NCBI GenBank assembly: GCA_009602735.1
Contig: WELA01009477.1
Location: 225,698-280,026 of the forward strand
DNA length: 54,329 nt
Direction: 5' to 3'
From: Mesotaenium endlicherianum
Taxonomy: Eukaryota; Streptophyta; Zygnematophyceae; Zygnematales; Mesotaeniaceae
Numbering within the stretch: position 1 is the stretch's first letter; each line of letters opens with the position of its first letter. Shown here piece by piece: positions 19,898-28,558 of this stretch. The translations under genes and the position numbers were made by a program. The notes beneath the pieces were generated by a model. That model saw only the letters and a program-made list of their open reading frames with translations. It was not told the origin of the DNA and ran no database searches.

Positions 19898-20400
19898 TGT
19901 AGTGATTTGAGTTATTATACATTAGTTTGCATATATTTTAATGTTTTCAAATATATTTGAAGTAGTATGGTGTGGAGTCAAGTGTGAATAGGTACTCTAG
20001 TAACTTGGTTCATGTCCTTTGAACCTTCCAAGGCATTTTCGAAGTTAGAGGAAAGACCTAGAAGAACTCCATGTGGCAAAAGTCAGATGTGCCATTTTTA
20101 GGTCAAAAGGACATGTGTACATTATTCTAGAAAGAGGTGGCAAGTTTTGGGATGTGTTGGGTGCCAACACATCAACATACACCTTCCTAGAAATTACTTA
20201 TGTAGCAAGTATATAAACAAGAGCTAGAACATAGAAAGACATTCCAGAATCACTCTTGTACTTGCCAAAATCCAGAAATATATTAACTTTCAAGAAGCCA
20301 TCTCTCTTTCAAGAAGCTACCACTTGTGTTCAAAGATCCTTGTCTTGAATAGATAAAGTATTCTGTTTTACTAAGTACTTTATCTATCTGTTTCACTACA
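19898..20400. mobile_element. Solo LTR (503 bp) inserted in the RT of element A
   Basis: It begins TGTAGTG and ends CACTACA, a perfect 7-bp terminal inverted repeat of the TG...CA type. The 5-bp TGCAT occurs on both sides (19893-19897 and 20401-20405). Removing the LTR and one duplication restores the RT codons (M-K-L-H-P-G-K-C). A TATA-like AGTATATAAAC near 20208 suggests plus-strand orientation. The internal region was presumably lost by LTR-LTR recombination. The family is not identified; no related copy is in the window. Confidence 0.9.
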
Positions 20401-20405
20401 TGCAT

Positions 20406-21402
20406 CCTGGGAAGTGCAGATTCTTTGAGGCACACGTGCCTTACCTAGGACATGAGATTGGGAACAATGCTATGTCCCCTCAGGCAGTGAAGACTGAGGC
20501 TATTTACAAGATATACTGCACCTGCAAACGTGTCTAAGCTGAAAGCTCTATTAGGGCTAAGCGGATACTATCGTAAGTTTGTGAAGGATGATAGCAGAAT
20601 TGCTAAACCCCTGACGGAACTCCTGAAAAAGGATGTGCCTTTTGTGTGGACAGAAGCTCAAGAGAAAGCCATGAACGAGCTTAAGGAGCGACTAATAACA
20701 GCCCCAATCTTGCGAACGCCTGACTACTCCAAGCCGTTCAATCTGCACACTGACTGGATTCGTGTGGGAATTGGCGCAGTGTTCACTCAGGCCGCAAGCC
20801 CTGGAGAGGAGTATGTCATTGCCTATGCCTCACGCTCTAACAATGGAGCGGAGAGCAACTACTCGTCCTGCGAAGGAGAGCTGCTAGCAGTGGTTTCGGT
20901 TGTCACACATTTCAGAGAGTATCTGTGGGGAAGACCCTTCACGCTGATCACGGATCACTTACCATTACTATGGCTGATGAAGAATTGAGACCTCACTGGT
21001 AAGTTGGCTCGCTGGGCTCTTAAGCTGCAAGAGTACCAAATGACGGTGGTGCACAGAGCAGGAGTACTCAACAACTACGCCGATGGACTCAGCAGGAACC
21101 CAGACCCATCTTCAGACGACAGAACAGGAGCTTAAGAGGACGAAGACCAGAGCAGCCAAGCAGAGTTGGTGGCCTGCCTAGCCGAAATGGCTGGAATGGT
21201 AGCATCAGGTGAAGCTCAGCCTCTACCCCTGTTCAGTCCAGAGATCTGGAAAGATCAAGCTACTATGCACTGGCTGAAGACGGGAACTCACTTGGAAGGG
21301 CTATCAGTGAAGGAGAAGGACCAGGTAAGCCATTGAGCTAAAAGGTTTTGCTGGAAACGCAACAACCTCTTCAAAATTGAAGAAACTGGTCAGGAGAAGT
21401 TA
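20406..21402 (+). pseudogene. Element A RT C-terminus and RNase H
   Basis: RT thumb and connection follow directly (P-Y-L-G-H-E-I-G, then L-L-G-L-S-G-Y-Y-R-K-F-V from about 20545). RNase H shows L-H-T-D-W-I-R-V-G-I-G-A-V-F, S-S-C-E-G-E-L-L-A-V-V and L-I-T-D-H-L-P-L. The frame is broken by a shift before 20530, a TGA at 20986, a TAA near 21132 and a TGA near 21334. RNase H would degrade the RNA strand of the RNA-DNA hybrid during reverse transcription. Confidence 0.75.
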
Positions 21403-22236
21403 GTGCCAAAGCCCATCAGGAGACGAGCTCTTGTGCAGGAAATGCACGAGAACACTGGACACTATGGTGTCAAGAAGACATATAGTCTTTTGGAACTATC
21501 TTACTGGTGGAGGGGCATGAAGCAGCAGTGTGAAGACGTGATCAAGGCCTGCCAAAGTTTTGATCGCATTAAGGCTGGTTTTACACAGCAACATCCACAC
21601 TTGCAACCTTTGCCGATCATGGGCCTAGGCTACCGCTGGAGCTGCAATCTCGCAGGTGAGCTACCGCTGTCTAAGCGAGGTAACAAGTATATCATGGTCA
21701 TGATTGAGCATTTCTCTAAGTGGATAGAGGTCGTGCCTCTGACTGCTAAGGAGAGTCTAGGGACCGCGGAAGCGCTCCTCAATGGTGTGATTGTGCGTCA
21801 TGGAGCTCCAGCAGAAGTGCTGACAGACCAAGGGTCTGAGTTCCAAGGGTCTTCTCAGAAACTCTTGGATAGATGCTTCATCGATCATCGCACTACGCCT
21901 AGAGATCATCCGCAAGCAGATGGTCTGGCAGAAAGGATGGTGCAAACCGTTAAGTCTGCTTTGCGCAAGTTTTGCCTCGAGCATGACAAGCGTGACTGGG
22001 ATCTGGCCCTGCCATGGCTGGTTATGGGTTACAAATTTAGCAAGCAAGCTGCCTTGGCAAATTACTCGCCAGATCAGATACTGTTTGGCAAAAGTCCAGT
22101 AGTGCCCAGCAGCATCAAGCAGGAGATTGAACAGGTGAAAGACCTGGACAGCCCTGAGGAACTGCTAAAGGTGATGGTACGTCGTAAGGCGTTGTTTGAG
22201 CGCATGATGCCGGCTGCGCTGGACAAGGACGCGTAA
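21403..22236 (+). pseudogene. Element A integrase
   Basis: The zinc-binding part reads H-E-N-T-G-H-Y-G...C-E-D-V-I-K-A-C-Q-S-F-D-R; the last Cys of H-H-C-C is Phe. In the catalytic core the first Asp is replaced by Asn (W-S-C-N-L-A-G-E-L-P), whereas T-D-Q-G-S-E-F and H-P-Q-A-D-G-L-A-E-R keep the second Asp and Glu. The frame is open for 277 codons to a TAA at 22234. Integrase inserts the DNA copy into the host genome. The two substitutions suggest it was already inactive. The sequence is clearly different from the B-family integrase. Confidence 0.8.
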
Positions 22237-22255
22237 CGGAAGTTCTTGCCTGCAG

Positions 22256-22653
22256 ATGACGCAGATTCAAGAAGGAGACTTCGTCTACCGCAAGCGCCAG
22301 ACCAAGACCACCATCGCCACCAGTTCAGGTGCAGTGATCTTACGCGTGAAACATGCGTTTAACAATGGTGTGTTAGAGCTGGAAGGTACTGATGGTAAAA
22401 CCATGAGAGACCACGCTCGCTATGCCATTTGCCGAATATTGATCCTACGGTTAAGGTTGTGCCCGAGGAATTGGTGCCAGCCACGCCTTGTGCCAGCTGC
22501 AAAGTGTTGGATGATCAGGAAGCGATGGTAACTTGCGATAAGTGTGGTGCCCCTTGGCACACTTTCTGCATTGGCGAGGAAGAGATTATGGCAGGACAAT
22601 GGGAATGTCCTGACTGCCTTCCTAAAACCCCTAGCCGCAGGGCTGGAAAATAA
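22256..22653 (+). pseudogene. Element A integrase C-terminal segment and PHD finger
   Basis: After the TAA at 22234 and a frameshift, I-Q-E-G-D-F-V-Y-R-K begins an SH3/GPY-like integrase C-terminus. A second frameshift near 22430 leads to a C4HC3 zinc finger at 22489-22617 with spacing C-x2-C-x11-C-x2-C-x4-H-x2-C-x12-C-x2-C. The Trp two residues before the seventh Cys (Q-W-E-C) marks it as a PHD finger. The last residues (S-R-R-A-G-K) end at a TAA at 22651. PHD fingers commonly bind the histone H3 tail according to Lys4 methylation. It occupies the place where element B has its chromodomain, so a chromatin-targeting role for integration is likely (inference). Confidence 0.8.
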
Positions 22654-22656
22654 TAG

Positions 22657-22860
22657 CTTTCAGCAGAAAAGGCAGGGACGCCTCAGCTGAAAGGGAGGGG
22701 TGTAAGAGGAATTAAGGCAAGGCAAGTATTTTTAAAATTTTGTGCTAAGTCTTAGGATAAGCAGATGGTGAGAGCTGGGTGAAGGAGAACGTTGCTCTGA
22801 GTGTTGGTCATGGTTGCATGGTGCAAGTTCAGGAGCCCAGGGATGGGTTAACCCTAATAA
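22657..22860 (+). repeat. Element A hairpin, polypurine tract and start of 3' LTR
   Basis: CTTTCAGC (22657-22664) pairs with GCTGAAAG (22686-22693). AAAGGGAGGGG (22690-22700) is an excellent polypurine tract. The LTR should begin with TGTAAGAGG at 22701. I could not find its end or a second copy, so its length is unknown; the inverted repeat at 22862 may interrupt it. Confidence 0.6.
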
Positions 22861-22861
22861 G

Positions 22862-22950
22862 GCTTGTCACCCACACACTTGCGAAGGTCGATCGACCATG
22901 TTTGCCCACGTGAGGAGGGCCAGCGACACATCAAGCAGGTCGAAGGCACA
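22862..22950 (+). repeat. Left arm of a diverged inverted repeat
   Basis: Two blocks are inverted relative to 25054-25193: one around TGCGAAGGTCGATCGACC, the other beginning CAGCGACACATCAAGCAGGT (23 of 29 positions match by eye). It may be one end of a DNA transposon or foldback element split by the solo LTR at 23646. Confidence 0.4.
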
Positions 22951-23645
22951 TGTGCTGAAAGGCTACGCACGTGCCGAGGGACCGACACTGTTAGGCACGA
23001 CAGCGTGCAGCCATTTACATTGTTTGAGCTCAAATCGCCATATGATCCCCCACGTGTACGGGCCGAACCATGACTGGATCCAGACCGATCCAGGTTGCGG
23101 GCAGGTATTGTTCGCGCTGCGCCCGGACAAGAACAAACATTGTCAGAGGCAAACAGCTCCCAAAACGACACGTGATAAAGAAATCCCCAAGAAGTAACTA
23201 TGACGCCGATTGACACGCGTTTACATGCAAGCGTGTTAACTTGCTGGCACCCTAGCCGAGGTAATCCGCCAGCTCTCATGGGAGCGCTATATAAGTCGGT
23301 GCACCTGGTTGATTCGGCAAGCGTGCGGATAAGCGTGCGTGGACAATGGGCCCGCACAAAATCTTGGACGTGCTCATGTGGGGGAGTGAAGATGTATTCC
23401 CACACGTCTTCTGTGCGCATGAAGTTGTGTTCATGCACACATAACGATGTGCATTCATGCATGCGTATTCACTCGCGTGTTTTCATGCAAGCATGACGAG
23501 TTTGCATATGAGTGTACATTTGTTGTGAAATTCAGCCTACAGGTGAGGGATGTGTGCATGGTCATCTCGTTGCACATACATGCATTCACGAGGAGCGTGC
23601 GCGAGTTTCTTTATGTGAGTGCGTATGAGGGCGTATGAAGCCACT
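22951..23645. other. No gene recognised
   Basis: The stretch is rich in CATGCA/TGCATG and CACGTG-like short palindromes, especially at 23410-23500. Frames here show no domain I recognise. It lies between the inverted-repeat arms and is probably the interior of that repeat. Confidence 0.4.
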
Positions 23646-24589
23646 TGTTACGTTTCTGCTTTTCGAGAGGATCTTTCCTCGGTATTTAAGGAATATTTAA
23701 TTCAAGTGGAAGGAAAATCTGTATAATTGTGCAAATCGACGAATACTCGAAAGAGCGAAAATGTAAACTAACGTAGAATGTGTGCTTGTGAGAGTTGCAC
23801 TCACAATGACTCTACTGGTATTTATACCTGCACAACATGAGGCACTGGAGTGCTTCGAGTCACCACCTAGGGCACTGGTTCATGTTCAACGAAAACGGTC
23901 GAAGGGACGTGTCCCATTCGGCCGAATGCTCGAAACGCGCCGTTTGGCGGTTTGGAGACTTTTCAATGGTTTTCAGAAAACCGGTTCGCGCCAAACGGGC
24001 GTTTTCGCGTTCTCGCGACTTTTCGAAAAGTCGCGACTGTTCGCGGAGTCGCGTTCAAATTATTACGTCATGAACCAGAAGTTACGAATAACTACTTGGC
24101 CAATTGGTTTAGGTGTGAACGTTTCGAACGACAAGTCGCGGGTTCGAATCCTTGTCGATGCAAAGCGACTTTGCATATTTCGTTTCGTTTATCTTTACGA
24201 CGGTTTGTTCGTATCTTGATACGACGGTTTGTTCGTATTAACGACTGGTCGTAAATTCGAAATCTATGATTGTGCATTGTCGAAATAATGACAATCAAAT
24301 CAACTTAATCAATCAATGATTTGATAAGTTATCATCTCATAATTAATCAAAGTAACTTTATGAATAATTATGTCGTACTTTCGCGAAGTAGTCGAGTTAC
24401 GTTACGACGCTTTTTGCAATAGTATCTCGGTCGTTTCGCCAATCGACCAGGAATTAATCGGCACACACGTGTGGCGAATAATTGAATATGATGCAATCAT
24501 TTATCAAATAATATGATAAATAATATAACGTACTTTAAAATAATTGGGAAAACGTCCCAAATACGCCTAAATTAGCTCGGATCGTTACA
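23646..24589 (-). mobile_element. Solo LTR of the element-G family (944 bp)
   Basis: On the plus strand it runs from TGTTACG to CGTTACA. The 5-bp CCACT flanks it exactly (23641-23645 and 24590-24594). It is nearly identical in length and sequence to the 3' LTR of element G (27474-28416), so its sense strand is minus. It contains the antisense tRNA-like block (A box 24097-24107, B box 24141-24151) and a palindromic TATAAATA-type box near 23817-23828. Confidence 0.92.
24097..24151 (+). promoter_or_regulatory. tRNA-like A box and B box inside the solo G LTR
   Basis: TGGCCAATTGG (24097-24107) and GGTTCGAATCC (24141-24151) resemble the internal RNA polymerase III promoter of tRNA genes. The strand is opposite to that of the element. 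The same block recurs in the other G LTRs. Confidence 0.55.
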
Positions 24590-24594
24590 CCACT

Positions 24595-25053
24595 ATGCAT
24601 ATACGAACATGGAAAATATGCTTCGCAATCGTATAATTATGATCGAACTTTTGGATACCATCTACATTAGATCAAAAAATGAGCATTGCAACGTTCACCA
24701 TTTCCATTAGGTTACGTACCCAATAATTACTTTGAGAATGTCTTTCAATAAATTACATGTTTTTGTGAACAAGCTTAGTAAGTTCTATTCACAAAATGCA
24801 GAATCATCATTATGTCTTAGCTTGTAAAAACAATTGTTTTATAAGTAAATAGATACACTCTATCGGTATAGCTCTAATCTTTACATTGCCTGTACAATAT
24901 CTTTAGGTCGCACAGTACAAATTATGACAAGCGGTACAATCGCACGGCATAAATTGCATATGAATCAATTACTCATACCCGATTCATAACCAATTTACAT
25001 CATGCGTACTTAGCCGTGCCGGGGCCAACGCAAGTGTGATGATTTTTTGAACG
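24595..25053. other. AT-rich sequence, no gene seen
   Basis: No open frame of note and no known motif. It lies between the solo LTR and the right inverted-repeat arm and is presumably interior sequence of that repeat. Confidence 0.5.
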
Positions 25054-25193
25054 AGTGCCATCAACCTGGTCGATATGTCGGTGGCTCTTCACGCGTGTAT
25101 GCACTGCTTGGTCCACTTGTCGTTGTATTCCTGCGCGTGTAAGATCTACCTGGTCGATCGACTTTCGCACGTGTGTTGGTGGCAGGTTGCCAG
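25054..25193 (-). repeat. Right arm of the diverged inverted repeat
   Basis: Read on the minus strand it matches the left arm at 22862-22950: GTCGATCGAC with flanking CTTTCGCACGTGTGT, and a block near 25057-25085. It has about 43 extra bases between the two blocks, and the motif ACCTGGTCGAT occurs twice within it. Confidence 0.4.
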
Positions 25194-25208
25194 TGGCTGA
25201 CCAATTTT

Positions 25209-27331
25209 TGAAATGAAGCGACTTACTAATAGGCGATTACCGATTAATAAAAGATCTTTATATCAGCAAGTAATCTTCACGGTATTTTCTATTAACTGAT
25301 GTAACAGCAAAAGACAATACACTAGCAGTGAACAATACCCACAAGCCAAATGCAAGTAAACGAGCATCAATCATGCAATCAGTAAAGTCATACATATGCA
25401 AGGTTAGAAGACAGTTCGTCTCAATGGCTTCTTGCCTTGGATTCAAATATCTCTTAGTATGCTGTACAAGAGAGTTGACCGCGTGTTCGAATGCCGAACT
25501 CAAGAGCAATACTAAGCATATGTACATGGTGTGAGTTTACTCTTCCACGGCAAGTGCGATGGCACCGCCTACCCGGAAGTTAATCACGTTGCGAGGACCT
25601 CGGCTAGCCAAATCCACAGCCATCTCCCATCATTCCGAATCGCCATCTTCCTTAAGGGTGTCATCTGGCCACTAATCTCTTCCTCATTAGTGTCACTGCA
25701 TTCCTTAAGTTATATCGCGTCACTCAGCCTTCATGCAGGCTTCGTGACAGTCGCGCGTGCTCGCTAGGCCAGATGATGCTTTAGGCGGATGGCGATTTGA
25801 GATGATGGGAGATGGCTGTAAATTTGATTAGCCAAGGTCTTACCAACGTGGTCAACTCCCAAGTAGACGGTGCCATCGCGATTGTCGTTGAACAATAAAA
25901 CTCTTTTCATGTGCTTAAGCTAAGATTGCTATCGAGTCTGGCGTTCAAAAACGAGGCCGACTTTCTGTTCAGACTACTAAGGGAATATTGAAATCCAAGG
26001 CTGCTCGCTGTTATAAGAGCTGTTATAAGAATTGCTTATTAACCTTGTTTATGTATGAGTATAGTGATTCCATGAATGATGCTCCTTACTTGCATTCGAC
26101 TTGTGAGCATTGTGTCATGAATTTGTATATTGTTAGATACAATAACTCAATTAAATGCAATACGTGATTAAGTCCAATTTGCTATACTTCAATTAATACT
26201 CAATCTGCTAGAATTTAACTTTTATTCAGTATGATGACTCTGCCGACTGCAGGCTGAAGTCAACTTAGGTTAGCTTGCTGAGACATTGTTTGACAGTCTG
26301 TTGACCACCTCAAACGATACTAGCAAACTGCCTAGTGATGCATGTAAGTGTTATATGTTAGAAGAATGGCCAAATAACGCTTATGGCAGATGGCATTTGG
26401 GATGATAGGAGATAGCTGTGGATTTGGTTAGTTGTGGTCCTACCGACGTGCTTAATTCCCGGGTAGGCGGTGCCATCGCACTTGCCGTTAATCAGTAAAA
26501 CTCTTTCCATGCACATATGCTAGATATTGATATCGAGTTTGGTATTCAAAAAGGAGGCCAACAAGTCCAGCAGAATTAACATGAACTAGATTTAGCAGAC
26601 TGAACGTAATTAACTTTTATACTTGAATGAATATTATGTCTAGCAATATACTCCCTCACTACATAGGCATTTTGCTAGTACCATTTAAGGTGGTCAACTA
26701 GCCGACAAAGAATGTGTCAACAAGCTGACTTAAGTTGACTTGAGCCTGCTGCTATCAATCGAGTCATTTAAATTTAGATATGTTGATTCATTTCAGAATA
26801 ACATTTGATTAGGTTCAGTCCGCTGAACTTTACATATAATTCAATATAATGACTAAGGCAATAGCAACGATTTGGTTCGAGCCATCGATCAACAAAGAAA
26901 GAGTCTCCTGATTGCTCGCTGCTCATTGTTACATAGGGCGTAGATGGGTCCATCTTCACCCAATCTATGTCCCTTTTCTGCGCCTTCATATCACTCTTAA
27001 CCAAATTTTGTATGAAGTTGATGTCTATTTAAGTCAATTTGCTCACTTATTCTTTGACAGCCAGCTGACGACATTAAACAAAATTAGCAATTACCTAATT
27101 ACACATTTATTGTAATATGCTAGATGAATGACCAAATTCAGCCTTAGACGGATGGCGATTTGGAACGATAGGAGGTGGCAAACATTTCGTCTGTCCGACT
27201 CCAAGTATTATAAAAAAGTGGAAGCGGCCGCTACAACCAAACGCGCACGTCAGAAGTGTACAAACTCGCACGCTTTTGTACATCTCAAAACTATACGAAC
27301 AAATCTTAATTCTGGAAGCAAACAATTGCTG
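25209..27331. repeat. Cluster of degenerate B-family LTR fragments in both orientations
   Basis: 25209-about 25672 is an LTR 3' portion on the minus strand (starts TGAAATGAA, keeps the GTAAGT donor in reverse). About 25768-26112 is a plus-strand middle portion. About 26113-26575 is a plus-strand 5' portion. About 26576-26770 is minus-strand U3 sequence. 26790-27180 holds further plus-strand pieces (CAGTCCGCTGAAC, the GACAGCCAGCTGAC block and the GGATGGCGATTTGG block). All are much more diverged than the LTRs of B, C, D and E. There is no coding sequence. This is an old nested insertion hotspot. Confidence 0.75.
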
Positions 27332-27473
27332 TAACGTTTCTGCTTTTTGAGAGGATTTTTTCCTCGGTATTCAAGGAATGTTTAAATGAAGTGGAAAAAA
27401 AATCTATATTCTTGTGCAAATTGACAAATCCTCGAGAAAGCGAAAATGAAAACTAATGTAGACTGTGTGCTTG
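27332..27473 (-). repeat. Old G-family LTR fragment interrupted by element G
   Basis: The terminal 142 bp of an older G-family LTR, starting TGTAACGTTTCTGC on the plus strand and stopping at GTGTGCTTG. In intact LTRs this continues as TGTGCTTGTGAGAG. Element G begins exactly here, so it inserted into an older relative's LTR; the expected target duplication would be GCTTG. Confidence 0.8.
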
Positions 27474-28416
27474 TGTTACGTTTTTGCTTTTCAAGAGGAT
27501 CTTTCCTCGGTATTCAAGGAATATTTAATTCAAGTGGAAGGAAAATCTGTATAATTGTGCAAATCGACGAATACTCGAAAGAGCAAAAATGTAAACTAAC
27601 GTAGAATGTGTGCTTGTGAGAGTTGCACTCACAATGACTCTACAGGTATTTATACCTGCACAACATGGGGCACTGGAGTGCTTCGAGTCACCACCTAGGG
27701 CACTGGTTCATGTTCAACTAAAACGGTCGAAGGGACGTGTCCCATTCGGCCGAATGCTCGAAACGCGCCGTTTGGCGGTTTGGAGACTTTTCAATGGTTT
27801 TCAGAAAACCGGTTCGCGCCAAACGGGCGTTTTCGTGTTCTCGCGACTTTTCGAAAAGTCGCGAGTGTTCGCGGAGTCGCGTTCAAATGATTACGTCATG
27901 AACCAGAAGTTACGAATAACTACTTGGCCAATTGGTTTAGGTGTGAACGTTTTGAACGACAAGTTGCGGGTTCGAATCCGCGTCGATGCAAAGCGACTTT
28001 GCAAATTTTGTTTCGTTTGTCTTTACGACGGTTTGTTCGTATCTTGATACGACGGTTTGTTCGTATTAACGACTGGTCGTAAATTCGAAATCTGTGATTG
28101 TGCATTGTCGAAATAATGGCAATCAAATCAACTTAATCAATCAATGATTTGGTAAGTTATCATCTCATAATGAATCAAAGTAACTTCATGAATAATTATG
28201 TCGTACTTTTGCGAAGTAGTCGAGTTACGTTACGACGCTTTTTGCAATAGTATCTCGGTCGTTTTGCCAATCGACCAGGAACTAATCGGCACACACGTGT
28301 GGCGAATAATTGAATATGATGCAATCATTTATCAAATAATATGATAAATAGCATAACGTACTTTAGGTAATTGGAAAAACGTCCCAAATTCGCCTAAAAT
28401 AGCTCGGATTGTTACA
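27474..28416 (-). repeat. Element G 3' LTR (943 bp)
   Basis: On the plus strand TGTTACG...TTGTTACA. On the sense (minus) strand a TATAAATA box lies at the equivalent of 27647-27658. It contains the antisense A/B-box block at 27925-27979 and a perfect hairpin TGCAAAG-CGA-CTTTGCA just beyond it. Confidence 0.92.
27925..27979 (+). promoter_or_regulatory. tRNA-like A box and B box in the G LTR
   Basis: A box TGGCCAATTGG at 27925-27935 and B box GGTTCGAATCC at 27969-27979, with a T-arm-like stem around the B box. The spacing (33 nt between boxes) is normal for tRNA-type promoters. The acceptor stem does not pair, so it is not a tRNA gene. Confidence 0.55.
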
Positions 28417-28454
28417 CTCCTCCCCCCTTATAAGAACTTAACGTCCTCGTTAAG
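28417..28454 (-). promoter_or_regulatory. Element G hairpin and polypurine tract
   Basis: Read on the minus strand: CTTAACG-AGGA-CGTTAAG, a perfect 7-bp hairpin (28454-28437), then TTCTTATAAGGGGGGAGGAG up to the LTR. The layout equals that of element B (7-bp stem, loop beginning AGG, about 20 nt before the LTR). Confidence 0.75.
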
Positions 28455-28558
28455 CGTACGTCTTTTAAGTCTTAATGTGTCAATACTAGCCTTGACTAGC
28501 GGAAAACACTGGTTTGAGCGATTGGACGGTGCATCATCACAGGGACGTAAAAGAGCAA

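Larger units (their letters stand above)
4530..22860 (+). mobile_element. Element A: decayed Ty3/gypsy retrotransposon carrying a DNMT3-like methyltransferase and a PHD finger
   Basis: Domain order on the plus strand: Gag with two zinc knuckles, aspartic protease, C5 cytosine methyltransferase, linker, reverse transcriptase, RNase H, integrase, PHD finger, then a polypurine tract and an LTR start at 22701. Element B (9086-17878) and a solo LTR (19898-20400) interrupt it. Each is flanked by a perfect 5-bp duplication, so removing them restores contiguous sequence and, at the B site, the same reading frame. Many nonsense codons and several frameshifts show this copy is dead. The outer boundaries are uncertain because neither the 5' LTR nor the end of the 3' LTR was identified. 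Confidence 0.85.

Noticed and set aside
22864..23462. Several open frames of 60-200 codons after element A
   Set aside because: No domain, frames on both strands overlap, and the region is repeat-derived.
23410..23500. Repeated CATGCA/TGCATG short motifs as a regulatory or CRISPR-like array
   Set aside because: No regular unit or spacer; simply palindromic low-complexity sequence.
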